DNA of 64,000 nt from Pseudomonas sp. (GCA_030656145.1 JAUSOF010000033.1:175421-239420); one strand, 5' to 3'; counted from the first letter of the stretch, positions 46,878 to 56,100 are shown. The notes: generated by a model from the sequence alone, not told the origin. A program made the numbers and translations.

Positions 46878-48056
46878 TTACCAGTTAAATACAGCACCGA
46901 CCGCGAAGGTGTCGGTGTCTTCGTTCAGACCGCTGCCGGTGGCGGCGTCGATCTGGAACTGGTTGTATTCGGCCACCAGTTTGAGGTTGTCGTTGATGGT
47001 GCGGAAGTAGGCGATACCGCGCGTCTCGTAGTCGGCCTTGGTGCCCAGACCGTTGCCATCATCCTCGGTCTTGCCGTAGGACAGCGCCACGCGGTTCTTA
47101 CCGAAGCTGTAGGAGGTCTGCAACAGGTAACCGTCGCTGTCCACTTCACGCAGTGTGGCCTCACCGGCATTGTTGGTATAAAACGGGTTCATGCCCTTGG
47201 CCTGGAATCCCGAACCGGTTACCGAGAAACCGCCCATCTTGGCCTGCACACCATAGCCAAGGCCCTTGGAGGTGACCGAGTCGACAGTTGAATCAGTGTT
47301 ATCCGAGGTCTGGTGGGCGGCGTTGATCCAGGAGTAGATCTTCGCGCCAGCCACGTCGAACTCGTAGGTGATCTCGGTTTCAAGGCGCGGGCTTTCCTGA
47401 TAGGCCTTGCCGTTACCATCGATCTGATTCGAGTCGTAGGGGTCCATGATCCCGGCCGCTACTCGCAAGCCGTTCATTTTCGGACTGCGGTAAGTGATCT
47501 GCGCGGTGGGGAACGGATAGGGGTAACCGCTGCCGATGTTGCCGAAGGACACGCCGCCAAAGTCGACCAGACCGAGCGTATCGCTGACCTGGCCATAACC
47601 GGACAACAGCTCGTCGAGGAAGATGTTGGAACGGGCGAACAGGCCGAAATCCTTACCCACCAGCACTTCGCCCCATTCGCTGCCCACGGTGCCGTAGAAC
47701 TGGCGCACGTCGATGGCCGTATCGGTGCCGTTCTGTTCGCTGTCGTTGATGGTGACCCAGAACGAAGAGCGCGCGCCGAGTTTCAGGTCATCGACTTGCT
47801 TGCCGAAGTTAAAGCCTATCCAGTTCGGCAGAAAGCCCATCTTCACCCGCGACTGGCGGCGGTCAAACGTGTCGCCTTCGCGATCGACATCGCTGTTCAC
47901 ATAGAAGGCATTGATATAACCGTCGGTGGAGAACGTGGTGTCGTCTTGGTCATACAGGACGATTTCAGCGGCCGCTTGCTGGGCTGTTGCCAGTGCGACG
48001 GCGGCAGTCAGAGCCAGAGGCAGGAATCGGGTGTTGGCGATCTTCTTGTTGTTCAT
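46878..48056 (-). CDS. Gram-negative porin
   Basis: The 392-residue precursor has a signal peptide (LTAAVALATAQQAAA, cleavage near residue 30) and beta strands ending in AVFNW, the terminal aromatic residue needed for BAM assembly. QSRVKMGFLPNWIGF, GEVLVGKDFGLF and LVAEYNQFQID are typical of the 16-stranded porin family (porin_4). The start at 48056 removes a false 43-residue extension. The substrate is not known. It is transcribed alone and has its own terminator. The 268 bp upstream show no recognised operator. Confidence 0.86.
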   Translation of the reverse strand: MNNKKIANTRFLPLALTAAVALATAQQAAAEIVLYDQDDTTFSTDGYINAFYVNSDVDREGDTFDRRQSRVKMGFLPNWIGFNFGKQVDDLKLGARSSFWVTINDSEQNGTDTAIDVRQFYGTVGSEWGEVLVGKDFGLFARSNIFLDELLSGYGQVSDTLGLVDFGGVSFGNIGSGYPYPFPTAQITYRSPKMNGLRVAAGIMDPYDSNQIDGNGKAYQESPRLETEITYEFDVAGAKIYSWINAAHQTSDNTDSTVDSVTSKGLGYGVQAKMGGFSVTGSGFQAKGMNPFYTNNAGEATLREVDSDGYLLQTSYSFGKNRVALSYGKTEDDGNGLGTKADYETRGIAYFRTINDNLKLVAEYNQFQIDAATGSGLNEDTDTFAVGAVFNW

Positions 48057-48324
48057 AACGCTCTCCGCTTGGGGTGACGACCATCGGTCAGTCGGTTCGG
48101 AGGCGATTATCGAAAAGCATGGCGCCCGGCCATACGCTGCTATGGCGCTGCTTGCGTGCTGCTTTGGCCGGGCGCAGTGGCGCACTCAATAAGGCGTAAG
48201 ACCTGGCCAGACCACGAAGCAAGCCAAAGGTCGTAGGCCTTTATTGCTACGCACACAGCGACCCTATACCTGACTGATGGCATGCCGGAGAGAAAGAAAT
48301 ACCAGGACGAAGTCGCGCAGCCGA

Positions 48325-50871
48325 TCAGCTGGCCGATGACCAACCCGATGCCGGCATGGCGGCAGTGGCCAGCACCCGCCAACTGCCCTGGGCCTGGCTC
48401 AATTGACAATGCGCGGCCAGCAACTGTGGCCGTCCAAGTGCAGCCAGGGCCTGCAATACAGCCATCTCGTGCTGCGCAGGCAAACCGGCCAGGTGCGCTT
48501 GCCAATGTTGCTCGGCAAACTCCTGCAGGCTACTGGCCTGGGCCAGCGCCTGGCGGCGCAACTCAGCGGTCATGCGTACCAGCGCCTGCTCATCGAGTGC
48601 CGTCAGGCGCTCGCCCTGAAGCTGAAGAAAGGTCTCGATATGGCCGAGGACTTGCTCGGCCGTCGCATGCGGCGACTGCACGGCAAATAGAATGCCGCGC
48701 TGCGCATGCACCTGGCGGAACCCGCAAAACAGCGCATAGCCCAGCTGCAACTCACTGCGCAGACGCTGAAAAAACGCGCTCTGGCAGCTCTGCGCTAGCA
48801 GACGCCACGCGGCTTCGGTCACTGCATCCGTGGCCGGCAACGGGCAGAACAGCAGCAACGCCGAGTCACTGCAGTCGATGGTGACTTCCTGCCAATAACG
48901 CCCGCCAGATAAAGCCTGTGGGCCATCAGGCGCACGCAACGCCGTGACCGAACTGAACAATCCCTCGATCGCGGCCTGCCCTGCCACATCGACCCCCACG
49001 CCCAGCCCATCAAATCGCGCCTGCAGGTAATGTTCACCTAGCCGTTGCGGCGTCAGCGCGGCGCACTCGCCCGCAGGGGGTGCAAACAACTCGGGCAAAC
49101 GCCTGAGCAACTGCCGCAATGGCAGCTCGGCTTGCTCCTGAGCCATCGCGTGTCGAGCCTCACGTTGCCTTTGCCGCCAGGCACCAGGCGCAGGGCAAAG
49201 CAGCGCTGGCAGCGCCTGCTGCATTACCGCAGGCAGTAAACCGGCAGGGCCCTGCAGCGACAATTGCCAACCATCATCGCGGGCGACCAGCTGCAGGGTG
49301 ACGCCAACCTCTTCGGCATCGGCCTCGATGGCACGCAACGCCACAGTCAGCAGCGCCTGCAACTCGGCAGCGTCGACCCGTTCGCTCAACCAGCAGCGCC
49401 AGTAGAGCACAGCCTGTCCGTCGGCGACCGAAGCGGGCAACCAACGCACCCCGGCAGCCATGTCGAGGGCATGCGCCACGGCGGCGACAGGCTCAAGAAA
49501 CGAATTAGCCGGTGGCAATTGCCATACCCAGGACCACGGCGCGGCCTTAACCGGCAGCATCTCCTGCATCTGCAAGGGAAAACCAGGCGTTGGCCAGCCA
49601 GGCCTTGGCTGAGCGCTACCGCAGAGCATGATCATGCGCCGCGAATCCTGCATCTGCTCAAGCAACCCTGCCACTGCCGCCTGCCCTGCCCCGCTCAAAC
49701 CAGCACCAGGGTTCCAGCCAGCTGTCAGGCAGTCTTGCCAATAACGGGCCAAAATCAACGGCTGCAAACTGTGTAGGCGACACATCTGGGTGGCCCGATA
49801 GCGCTCGTGCAAAACCCGACACGGATCAGCGCCCGCAAAAAAGTGCAGCCAGTCCAACACTGCAGCCACACCTGCGGCATAAGTTGCTAACACCTGATCG
49901 ACGCCCACACAGCTTAATAACAGCATGGCCTGATCGGCGTAGCGATACACCACCCGCACCTCCAGCCCTTGGCACAGACCAGCCTCGCGCAAACCGGAAA
50001 GCAATCCCCCCGGCGCCTCTGAACGCAGCCAGGTCTGCAGAAAATCCAGCGCCTCGTCCAGCCCTGGCTCGATCCTCTCAAGGACGAAGCCCAGGTGCAG
50101 GGAGGCCGCGCCGCCGGGAAGGGTCATAGATAACCGCTGCACGCTCAGCGGTAATAGCGGTTCAGGGGGCAACTGCAGCTGCCGACCCCGCCCCTGGAGC
50201 GTGGCACCATGACGCTGGGCCAACTCATCCAGCTCAGCGAGAGTCTGCGGGCCAACAAGCATCAGCGAGAGTTGAGCGGCCTGGTAGAAACACTGGTGAA
50301 ACCCTCGCAACGCCTGCTGGAATGCGGCTTGTTCGACGCCCAGGGACTCACGATTGCCAGCCTGAAACGCGGCAAACCGGTGTCCAACCGGCAGCGCCTG
50401 GCCCAGCGCCACTGCCACCAGGGTGTCAGGGTCCTGGCTGCGCGCGAGAAACTCGGCATGCACCACCTCACGCTCGCGCAACTGCGCCGACTCATCCAAT
50501 AGCGGATTGACCAGCATATCGAGCACGCGTGACAGAGCCTCGTCGATTCGGTCCGCGGGCACCTCGCAGAAATAATCGGTGTGCCGCGCCTGGGTCGAGG
50601 CATTGACCTGTCCGCCGCAGCCCTGCACGAACGCCATCAGGCTCTGCTCGACGGCATAACCGCTGCTGCCGAGAAACAGCATGTGTTCGAGAAAATGCGC
50701 CATGCCGGGGTAATCCGCCGGCTCGTCATGGCTGCCGGCAGCGACCCGCACGCTAATCGCCGCCTTGGCCGTACCCGGCAGACTGAGTATGCTCACCTGC
50801 AGGCCGTTGGCTAACTGCCAAGACTCGGGCTGGGCAACATGAGTGAGCGGGAAGTTGCTGGCGGCAGGCAT
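48325..50871 (-). CDS. pqqF: PqqF, M16-family zinc peptidase
   Basis: The 848-residue protein has the inverted zinc motif HFLEH (residues 59-63) and a distal Glu in REREVVHAEFLAR (about 140), as in insulinase-family peptidases. The C-terminal half is the inactive clamp domain (QSAFFQRLRSELQLGYALFC). Pseudomonas PqqF cuts the PqqA peptide around the Glu-Tyr pair during PQQ synthesis. No pqqABCDE genes are nearby, so it is an orphan copy here; a general M16 peptidase is the alternative. The start MPAASNFPLTH is chosen as the first Met before conserved sequence. Confidence 0.85.
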   Translation of the reverse strand: MPAASNFPLTHVAQPESWQLANGLQVSILSLPGTAKAAISVRVAAGSHDEPADYPGMAHFLEHMLFLGSSGYAVEQSLMAFVQGCGGQVNASTQARHTDYFCEVPADRIDEALSRVLDMLVNPLLDESAQLREREVVHAEFLARSQDPDTLVAVALGQALPVGHRFAAFQAGNRESLGVEQAAFQQALRGFHQCFYQAAQLSLMLVGPQTLAELDELAQRHGATLQGRGRQLQLPPEPLLPLSVQRLSMTLPGGAASLHLGFVLERIEPGLDEALDFLQTWLRSEAPGGLLSGLREAGLCQGLEVRVVYRYADQAMLLLSCVGVDQVLATYAAGVAAVLDWLHFFAGADPCRVLHERYRATQMCRLHSLQPLILARYWQDCLTAGWNPGAGLSGAGQAAVAGLLEQMQDSRRMIMLCGSAQPRPGWPTPGFPLQMQEMLPVKAAPWSWVWQLPPANSFLEPVAAVAHALDMAAGVRWLPASVADGQAVLYWRCWLSERVDAAELQALLTVALRAIEADAEEVGVTLQLVARDDGWQLSLQGPAGLLPAVMQQALPALLCPAPGAWRQRQREARHAMAQEQAELPLRQLLRRLPELFAPPAGECAALTPQRLGEHYLQARFDGLGVGVDVAGQAAIEGLFSSVTALRAPDGPQALSGGRYWQEVTIDCSDSALLLFCPLPATDAVTEAAWRLLAQSCQSAFFQRLRSELQLGYALFCGFRQVHAQRGILFAVQSPHATAEQVLGHIETFLQLQGERLTALDEQALVRMTAELRRQALAQASSLQEFAEQHWQAHLAGLPAQHEMAVLQALAALGRPQLLAAHCQLSQAQGSWRVLATAAMPASGWSSAS

Positions 50872-51265
50872 GGCAAGGCTCGTTCTTGCAGGTATCGGCA
50901 CTTCAGCATCGAACACTCGACACCGGAAGGGCAATAGTGCTTTGGATGTAACCACCCCAGCCCAAGGGTCAATCCAGTTACCGGACCACGCCGACGTCCG
51001 AGCATACAACCAATATCCGCAGCTTTATCAGCCTTGCTTGGTTGCCGCGGTCCAAATCAGATCAACCCTGCCTGTCAGGCTGGCATGGGCCACTGCCGGT
51101 TGGGCTTGGCCGCTTTGCTGCTCAGGCAGCGTGAGCCTAGCAACAGTTACCGGGTACCTAGCCATGTGAAGGGCCCGAACGCTGCTTCCCGTCGCGACAG
51201 GCCTGAAATTACCAGGCCGAGTTTTCGGATGAGTTCATCACTTCGCGCCCGACACCAGGCTGTCG
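50872..51265. other. Gene-less gap between pqqF and the GGDEF gene
   Basis: 394 bp with no coding sequence, repeat or terminator that I can support. It should hold the pqqF promoter. Confidence 0.4.
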
Positions 51266-52264
51266 TTAGAGGTCGGCGAAACAAACCGTGCGATTCCGTC
51301 CACGGTGTTTGGCTTCGTACATTGCGGTGTCCGCTTCACTGAGCAAGCGCTCAAGAAACCTGGCGGCCTTCTGCCCCTGCGGCGCGCAACTGGTAAGACC
51401 GATGCTCACTGTAATGTGCTGGCCAGCTACCTGAACCCGCGCAATGTGATCATGCACGCGTTGTGCTGTCAGCTCCGCACCTTGACGGTCTGAATAAGGC
51501 AGCCATACAGCAAACTCTTCACCACCGTAGCGCACAACGGTATCTTGAGCGCGCACGCTGCCCAGCAACTGCCGGGCTAATTCGCAGAGCGCACGATCAC
51601 CTTCGCCATGGCCGAAGCGATCATTCACCTGCTTGAAGAAGTCGACATCGATAAGCAGCAGACTGCCAACAGACTGATCTGTTGCGCAGTTAATCCACTG
51701 CTCGACGTGTAACGACAGTGCTCGTCGGTTACCCAGCCCAGTTAACGGGTCGGTGTGACTCAACTGAACGAGCTGCTCTGCTTCGGTTTTAACCTCCGCT
51801 GCATACTCAGCGAGCTGAGCATTAGCTCGCTGGAGCTCAATATTGACCTTGGCTAGTTTGGCGGCAGTATCCTGAGCCTGTTGTCGGGCCTTGAGTAGCT
51901 CGGCCTCAAAGCGTTGGCGCTCCTTGGCCACGAAGAACAACCAGACCACTACCCGCTCACCATCCAGGTCACTTATCCGTGCATTGCTCATCACCGGTAT
52001 GGGCTGCCGGTCCGCGCTGAGTAGCTGCAGGTAGACTTCACTGAACTCACCATTATTGAGCAGCAAAGGCCAGGCGTGAGTCTGCAGAAAGATACGACTG
52101 GCTGGCGGGAAGTAGCGTTCCATGGTGTCACCAACGCCTGGCCCCACCAGATTTATGAACTCAAGATTGCTGTGCAGAACATAGCCACTGACATCCGTCA
52201 CGAGCACAGGGCACGGCAAGCGCTCAAGGTAGAACAAGGCTGCCGCACCCTTACAGGTATGCAT
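51266..52264 (-). CDS. PAS-GGDEF diguanylate cyclase
   Basis: The 332-residue protein has an N-terminal PAS domain (about 10-112; PCPVLVTDVSGYVLHSNLEF), a coiled coil (about 115-165) and a GGDEF domain with an intact GGEEF active site (247-251), preceded by RAQD (238-241), the inhibitory I-site at the correct distance. LLLIDVDFFKQVNDRFGH provides the metal Asp. It should therefore make c-di-GMP and be product-inhibited. Its start overlaps the stop of the RsbQ-like gene by 14 bp, so they are translated together. The PAS ligand may be delivered or produced by that hydrolase. Confidence 0.9.
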   Translation of the reverse strand: MHTCKGAAALFYLERLPCPVLVTDVSGYVLHSNLEFINLVGPGVGDTMERYFPPASRIFLQTHAWPLLLNNGEFSEVYLQLLSADRQPIPVMSNARISDLDGERVVVWLFFVAKERQRFEAELLKARQQAQDTAAKLAKVNIELQRANAQLAEYAAEVKTEAEQLVQLSHTDPLTGLGNRRALSLHVEQWINCATDQSVGSLLLIDVDFFKQVNDRFGHGEGDRALCELARQLLGSVRAQDTVVRYGGEEFAVWLPYSDRQGAELTAQRVHDHIARVQVAGQHITVSIGLTSCAPQGQKAARFLERLLSEADTAMYEAKHRGRNRTVCFADL

Positions 52265-53054
52265 GCATGGCCACTGCCACCAGATTTGGATGGCTCATGT
52301 GGGCGCAATGCCCCGTGACGTCCAATACTTCAAGATGACTGTCGCACAACTGCTGGTGCAGGTACTCACCGACTGTCAGGGGCACCAGAGCATCTCTTCG
52401 GTGCTGCAGGATCAGGCAAGGCGTTGTACAGCGCTGCAACTCATCGCGCATATCAGAAAAGAACGTGACCTCGGCAAAGAGGCGCGCCATAACCGGGTCG
52501 GTGGAGCAGAAACTGCTGCTCAGCTCCGAGGTGAGCGGCTGATCAAGTTCCGAGCCCGCTACCAGTGGCGCAAAATACTGCGCCCAGCCGATGTAGTTTT
52601 GATCCATAAGGGCAAGTAAACCCTCAAGATCCGCCCTTTCGAAACCACCCGAATAGTCAGGAGGATCATTAAGGAAGCACGGCGAAGGCCCTATCAGAAT
52701 CATCCGGGAAAACAGTTCGGGACGCTGTATCGCCGCAAGGATACCGATACTGCAGCTGACCGAGTGCCCTACAAATATGACCTCTCGCGTGAGAGCCAGG
52801 GCGTCGCAGACATCGATCAAGTCCTGCGCATAGCCGCGTAGCGAGCAATAACGCTCCGGATCGAATGCACTGACATCCGAGTTGCCGCTACCGACGTAGT
52901 CAAATAACACCTGTCGATGGCTCGAGGAGAACGCAGGCGTGAGAGATTTCCACATTTCCTGGTTGCAACCAAATCCATGGGCGTAGAGCAGAACCGGCGC
53001 ATCTTGAGCCGAGTGCAACAGCTGCTGAACGTTGTTGCGCTGGATCACATCCAC
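52251..53054 (-). CDS. RsbQ/KAI2-like alpha/beta hydrolase
   Basis: The 267-residue protein has the RsbQ-type fold with HGFGCNQEMWKSL, FDYVGSGNSD and the nucleophile elbow GHSVS (Ser98). Asp221 (RRDALVP) and His249 (TGHCAHMS) complete the triad; these are the B. subtilis RsbQ positions plus two. RsbQ works with the PAS phosphatase RsbP, and plant D14/KAI2 of the same group perceive butenolide hormones. Here the partner is a PAS-GGDEF. The start is GTG at 53054 (or 53048), after GAGG. No membrane segment is seen. Confidence 0.88.
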   Translation of the reverse strand: MDVIQRNNVQQLLHSAQDAPVLLYAHGFGCNQEMWKSLTPAFSSSHRQVLFDYVGSGNSDVSAFDPERYCSLRGYAQDLIDVCDALALTREVIFVGHSVSCSIGILAAIQRPELFSRMILIGPSPCFLNDPPDYSGGFERADLEGLLALMDQNYIGWAQYFAPLVAGSELDQPLTSELSSSFCSTDPVMARLFAEVTFFSDMRDELQRCTTPCLILQHRRDALVPLTVGEYLHQQLCDSHLEVLDVTGHCAHMSHPNLVAVAMHAYL

Positions 53055-53531
53055 TTCGGCACTACCTCATGCACAGGGTTTCGATGAGCTACGGGCCTGC
53101 GACGCTCACCAATACAGGCCACAATTCTGGCGCTATTATAGCGTCGGCATCTTCAGGATGTCGGGCACGCAGCCAGAATTTGTAGCCTCATGATTGTGCA
53201 GCTTCACGCTATTGGTATTTCGAAAGGCCTGGTTACTCTCGAACTGCGCTCGTGGTTACTGCAGTCATTTTGCGCATCTTCGACCGGACATTAGGCATGG
53301 CTATTGAGTAGATACCACAGCCCCAGGCGCGCGACGGAAAGCACCGAACCTAGCAGGCCAGGTCATTGGAAACTGCCCAACCAGCTAATAAAGGGGAAGT
53401 GATTTTCGCGCCGGGTCAGCTTGCCGAGACGGCATTGAATCTGACGCACCGGATGCCCTCAAGTGACTTCCTCGTTGCGCACTTATCCGGTAGCGCTCTG
53501 AGCAATTCTCGAACCATCAGGCCGATGCGAT
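53055..53531. other. Gene-poor stretch of the accessory patch
   Basis: No gene is supported. A palindrome GGCGCTAT-T-ATAGCGTC lies near 53128-53144, and short frames show no family similarity. It should contain the promoter for the hydrolase-cyclase pair. Confidence 0.35.
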
Positions 53532-53730
53532 TTACTTGGACGATAGTGCCTGTTCAGGCTCGCGCTGTTTGATCTGCGCTGCCGCGCTGGTCTTGAGGTC
53601 GAACGTCTGGCATTCCTGATAAACTGCCACGCCCTGCTGCAGGTGCCTGATGTGCATGGTATTGCGTGCGGCCCCGTCCTTGGGCTGCGGATAGTGATAG
53701 AGCACATAATTTTGCCACACCACTAAATTG
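53532..53730 (-). pseudogene. 3' fragment of an unidentified gene
   Basis: On the minus strand about 65 codons with strong GC bias at third positions, containing WQNYVLYHYPQPKDGAARNT and LQQGVAVYQECQTFDLKTS, end in TAA. No start is available, and the sequence upstream becomes AT-rich and unrelated. It looks like the coding 3' end of a truncated gene. I do not recognise the family. Confidence 0.3.
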
Positions 53731-54130
53731 GCTCTGCACACGCAACAGAGCACATGCAGAAACAAGCAAAAACAAGCGGAAAAAGTAGTAAATGAGCGAA
53801 ACAGAAAGCCCCACAAAACCAGGTTCATCGCCAGTAATAGCGAAGCCTGAGCCAAGCAGACGCTTCTCCGTTGCGCCGATGATGGATTGGACGGATCCTT
53901 TATTTTTTCTTTTATTTTCAAATAGTTGAAAATTTAGCTGCCGATATTTAGCCAATTATTAGCATCAAAAGCGCCACCCCTTCCTCGGTGCCGGCGAAGG
54001 TCGTCGAACTCGGCGGGTGGAGTCCGGGGTGATTCACTGCGCAAGCTACAGCGTTAGCCTGCCAAGCGAGCTTTCACACAGCCTGGCCAAAGCTTTCCGT
54101 CGTTTCAGACAAGATTGCAAAGCCGATGTT
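53731..54130. other. AT-rich gene-less stretch
   Basis: This 400-bp region is clearly richer in A and T than the neighbours around 53700-53960, as in recently acquired DNA. No gene, repeat or structured RNA was recognised. Confidence 0.4.
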
Positions 54131-54397
54131 TCAGCGCGAAACCTTTGGCACGATTCCGACCTGCATCCCGAATGGATTAAATACGCTGTTCAACGTCTGA
54201 ACGGTAGGGTTACTTGCGTCATGCTCCAACTGCCTCAGGGCGCGCAGCGACAGCTTACACATCTGGGCGAACCTGGCCTGCTGTAACCCGGTCACGTCCT
54301 TGCGTAATCGCCGAACTGCCGCGCCGATGGAAATTTCTCCAGAAGCTAACTGCTCCTGCAACTCGACGAGAATCCGATTGCGCTCAAGGATGTCCAT
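54131..54397 (-). CDS. HipB-like Xre antitoxin, encoded after its HipA partner
   Basis: The 88-residue protein has a helix-turn-helix of the Xre type (about residues 32-82): GLQQARFAQMCKLSLRALRQ and SNPTVQTLNSVFNPFGMQVG. It is the probable antitoxin and repressor for the kinase encoded just upstream. The start ATG shares one base with the hipA stop (TAATG), so the genes are coupled, but the order is hipA then hipB, opposite to the classical hipBA operon. The antitoxin assignment rests on this neighbourhood. Confidence 0.82.
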   Translation of the reverse strand: MDILERNRILVELQEQLASGEISIGAAVRRLRKDVTGLQQARFAQMCKLSLRALRQLEHDASNPTVQTLNSVFNPFGMQVGIVPKVSR

Positions 54398-55722
54398 TAG
54401 ATGAGCCCCCATTTATTGAGCCGCTGAGGGAGATCACGCAGCACTACGCGAGGGTGGTTCATTGTCGCAGCGGGCAGTCCATCTGTACTCAGCAAATCAG
54501 GCAAGGCCAGGAAAGTTTGAGCCGCAGCCCTGAGCCGCTGGAATAGCTCATCAGGGTTTACCCACTGCGCAGCCTCATCGCAGGCGGTCCTCCAGCCGAC
54601 CTCCCCCGCCAACTCAATGTGCTTCGGCCACTTGGTTGTACGCGTTACGCCTTCATCATCCATGACCATGGGAGCCAGATCATAGATCGGAGCCAGCCTC
54701 ACGCCCTGTTCAGTCCTTAGGATGGAGGTGTTTCGGCCATGATTATCTGAGTTGCCAAGAATCTGATTCAGCAGATCGCGCTGCATGTACTCCAACACCA
54801 GATCGCCAACCTGCTCAGCCTGCCCAACGCCTTGCCACAACGTGACCAGATTGCGTAACACCTCCGAATGCGACATATAGCTGCCAGCCTCAGTAACACC
54901 AGACAGTGAGTACATCGACTCAACGGCAACTCGGCCCACGCCTGCGGCGCTGACTTCGCGATCAAAGCGATGCATCCACAGGCTGGGCTTATTACCCTCT
55001 TCCAAAGCCAATCCTTCTGCCGCAATTGTGTCGAGTCCCAACTGCCGAACCGCTCGATAGAAGCAATACTCGCTGCGGAGAATGTCCTGGTCCGTCCGGC
55101 CTGCCTTGTTACGTGCAAACTTCACAAACCAGTGCTGTGCAGCATCTGCATCCGGCAATACAGCATCAGGGTGCAGGGCACCATGATGGTCTTCCGTTAA
55201 CAGCAGCTTGGGGGCCTCACCGCCCGCCCCAGTGGCACCACCAATGGCAGCCCCCTGCTCATAGGCATATTCAAGGAAGCGCGAGTCGCGGCTGACCACT
55301 TCCTCTCGCGTAAATCCCAACACAGGGCTGCCCGCAATAGCGTCTGCTGATTCCTTGATGCGCAGATTACCAATGGGTGCAGGTGTACAGCGCCCCAATA
55401 GGAACAAATCTAGACTCAGCCCCTGCGGTCGCTCCCCACTCAAGCGTTTCAGTAAAAAGCGTCTGGACGCCCCTGCGGGCAGAATATCGTAAAGAAAAGC
55501 AGGGGCCTGCTTACTCCGCCAAGAGTCCCAGCCCAGAGGTACGGCAGCACTGACCGCGCCCTCCAGACGACTGCCGATAGCGTCGAGGGCGCTCACCAGA
55601 TAGCTCTGCTCGTATCCATATGTACAAGGCCCATCCAGCCCGAGATCAGACTGCTCGAAGCCAATCCCCATGGCATCCTGCCATCTTCCACCTGCATAGA
55701 TTTGTAGAGTGAGCTTGTGCAT
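54397..55722 (-). CDS. HipA-family serine/threonine kinase toxin
   Basis: The 441-residue protein has the HipA kinase layout: an N-terminal couple domain (about 1-95), a Gly-rich loop GGATGAGGEAPK (161-172), a nucleotide-binding Lys201 (FVKFAR), catalytic Asp326 in NSDNHGRN, and metal Asp348 in IYDLAP. All key residues are present, so the toxin should be active. HipA kinases phosphorylate tRNA synthetases or other targets and cause growth arrest. The start MHKLTLQIYAGG is chosen; a 19-residue extension is less likely. The specific substrate is unknown. Confidence 0.9.
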   Translation of the reverse strand: MHKLTLQIYAGGRWQDAMGIGFEQSDLGLDGPCTYGYEQSYLVSALDAIGSRLEGAVSAAVPLGWDSWRSKQAPAFLYDILPAGASRRFLLKRLSGERPQGLSLDLFLLGRCTPAPIGNLRIKESADAIAGSPVLGFTREEVVSRDSRFLEYAYEQGAAIGGATGAGGEAPKLLLTEDHHGALHPDAVLPDADAAQHWFVKFARNKAGRTDQDILRSEYCFYRAVRQLGLDTIAAEGLALEEGNKPSLWMHRFDREVSAAGVGRVAVESMYSLSGVTEAGSYMSHSEVLRNLVTLWQGVGQAEQVGDLVLEYMQRDLLNQILGNSDNHGRNTSILRTEQGVRLAPIYDLAPMVMDDEGVTRTTKWPKHIELAGEVGWRTACDEAAQWVNPDELFQRLRAAAQTFLALPDLLSTDGLPAATMNHPRVVLRDLPQRLNKWGLI

Positions 55723-55764
55723 AGCGATTACCGGCAACTTAATGCCTGAAACCTTAGCCAAACT

Positions 55765-55784
55765 GCAATTAAAAGGCAATTAAA
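55765..55784 (-). promoter_or_regulatory. Direct repeats in the hipA promoter
   Basis: GCAATTAAA occurs at 55765-55773 and 55776-55784, 11 bp apart, one helical turn, and 43-62 bp upstream of the hipA ATG. These are candidate binding sites for the Xre antitoxin. Confidence 0.4.
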
Positions 55785-55859
55785 TGCCGGTAAATGTTCT
55801 ATGGCGTACATTAATAGGTATTTTAATACTCATTACGACCTATGTTGGTGGTGCCGCCA

Positions 55860-55994
55860 ACACCTCGCTCTTCCCTTAACGATGGCGAAAGCGTCAGCCT
55901 CGTGGGTTTGGGCACCTTAACAGTGACGGCTCGCGCGGCACCCGATGGTCGGGCGCCACGACCAAGATTACAGCGACCAAGCGGCCCAGATTGA
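55860..55994 (+). pseudogene. Remnant of an HU-type DNA-binding protein gene
   Basis: The conceptual translation LNDGESVSLVGLGTLTVTAR closely resembles the strand region before the DNA-binding arm of HU (ESVSLVGFGTFTVTARAAR in typical forms). The rest of the frame is unrelated and stops at 55992-55994. Nothing of the N-terminal helices is left. It is a short relic in the region between two toxin-antitoxin modules. Confidence 0.4.
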
Positions 55995-56031
55995 AAGCGG
56001 TAAGACGCTTCCTGCACCTTTGGTTGAGCCG

Positions 56032-56082
56032 TCAAATTATTTGATCTGCAGACACACAAATGATATTTTTTTGTCTGTAGAT
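56032..56082 (+). promoter_or_regulatory. Palindromic operator region of the xre-res module
   Basis: TCAAAT-T-ATTTGA (56032-56044) is a perfect palindrome, and ATCTGCAGACA/TGTCTGTAGAT (56044-56054, 56072-56082) form an 11-bp inverted repeat with one mismatch per arm. Both lie within 70 bp upstream of the antitoxin ATG and probably serve autorepression. Confidence 0.55.
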
Positions 56083-56100
56083 TGATTTGAGGTACCTGCA

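Noticed and set aside
50872-51009. N-terminal extension of pqqF
   Set aside because: The 46 extra residues have no similarity to M16 peptidases. The Met at 50871 is followed by conserved sequence.
53366-53572. Plus-strand 68-codon frame in the accessory patch
   Set aside because: Its codon use is not coding-like, there is no ribosome-binding site, and it overlaps the minus-strand fragment with better bias.
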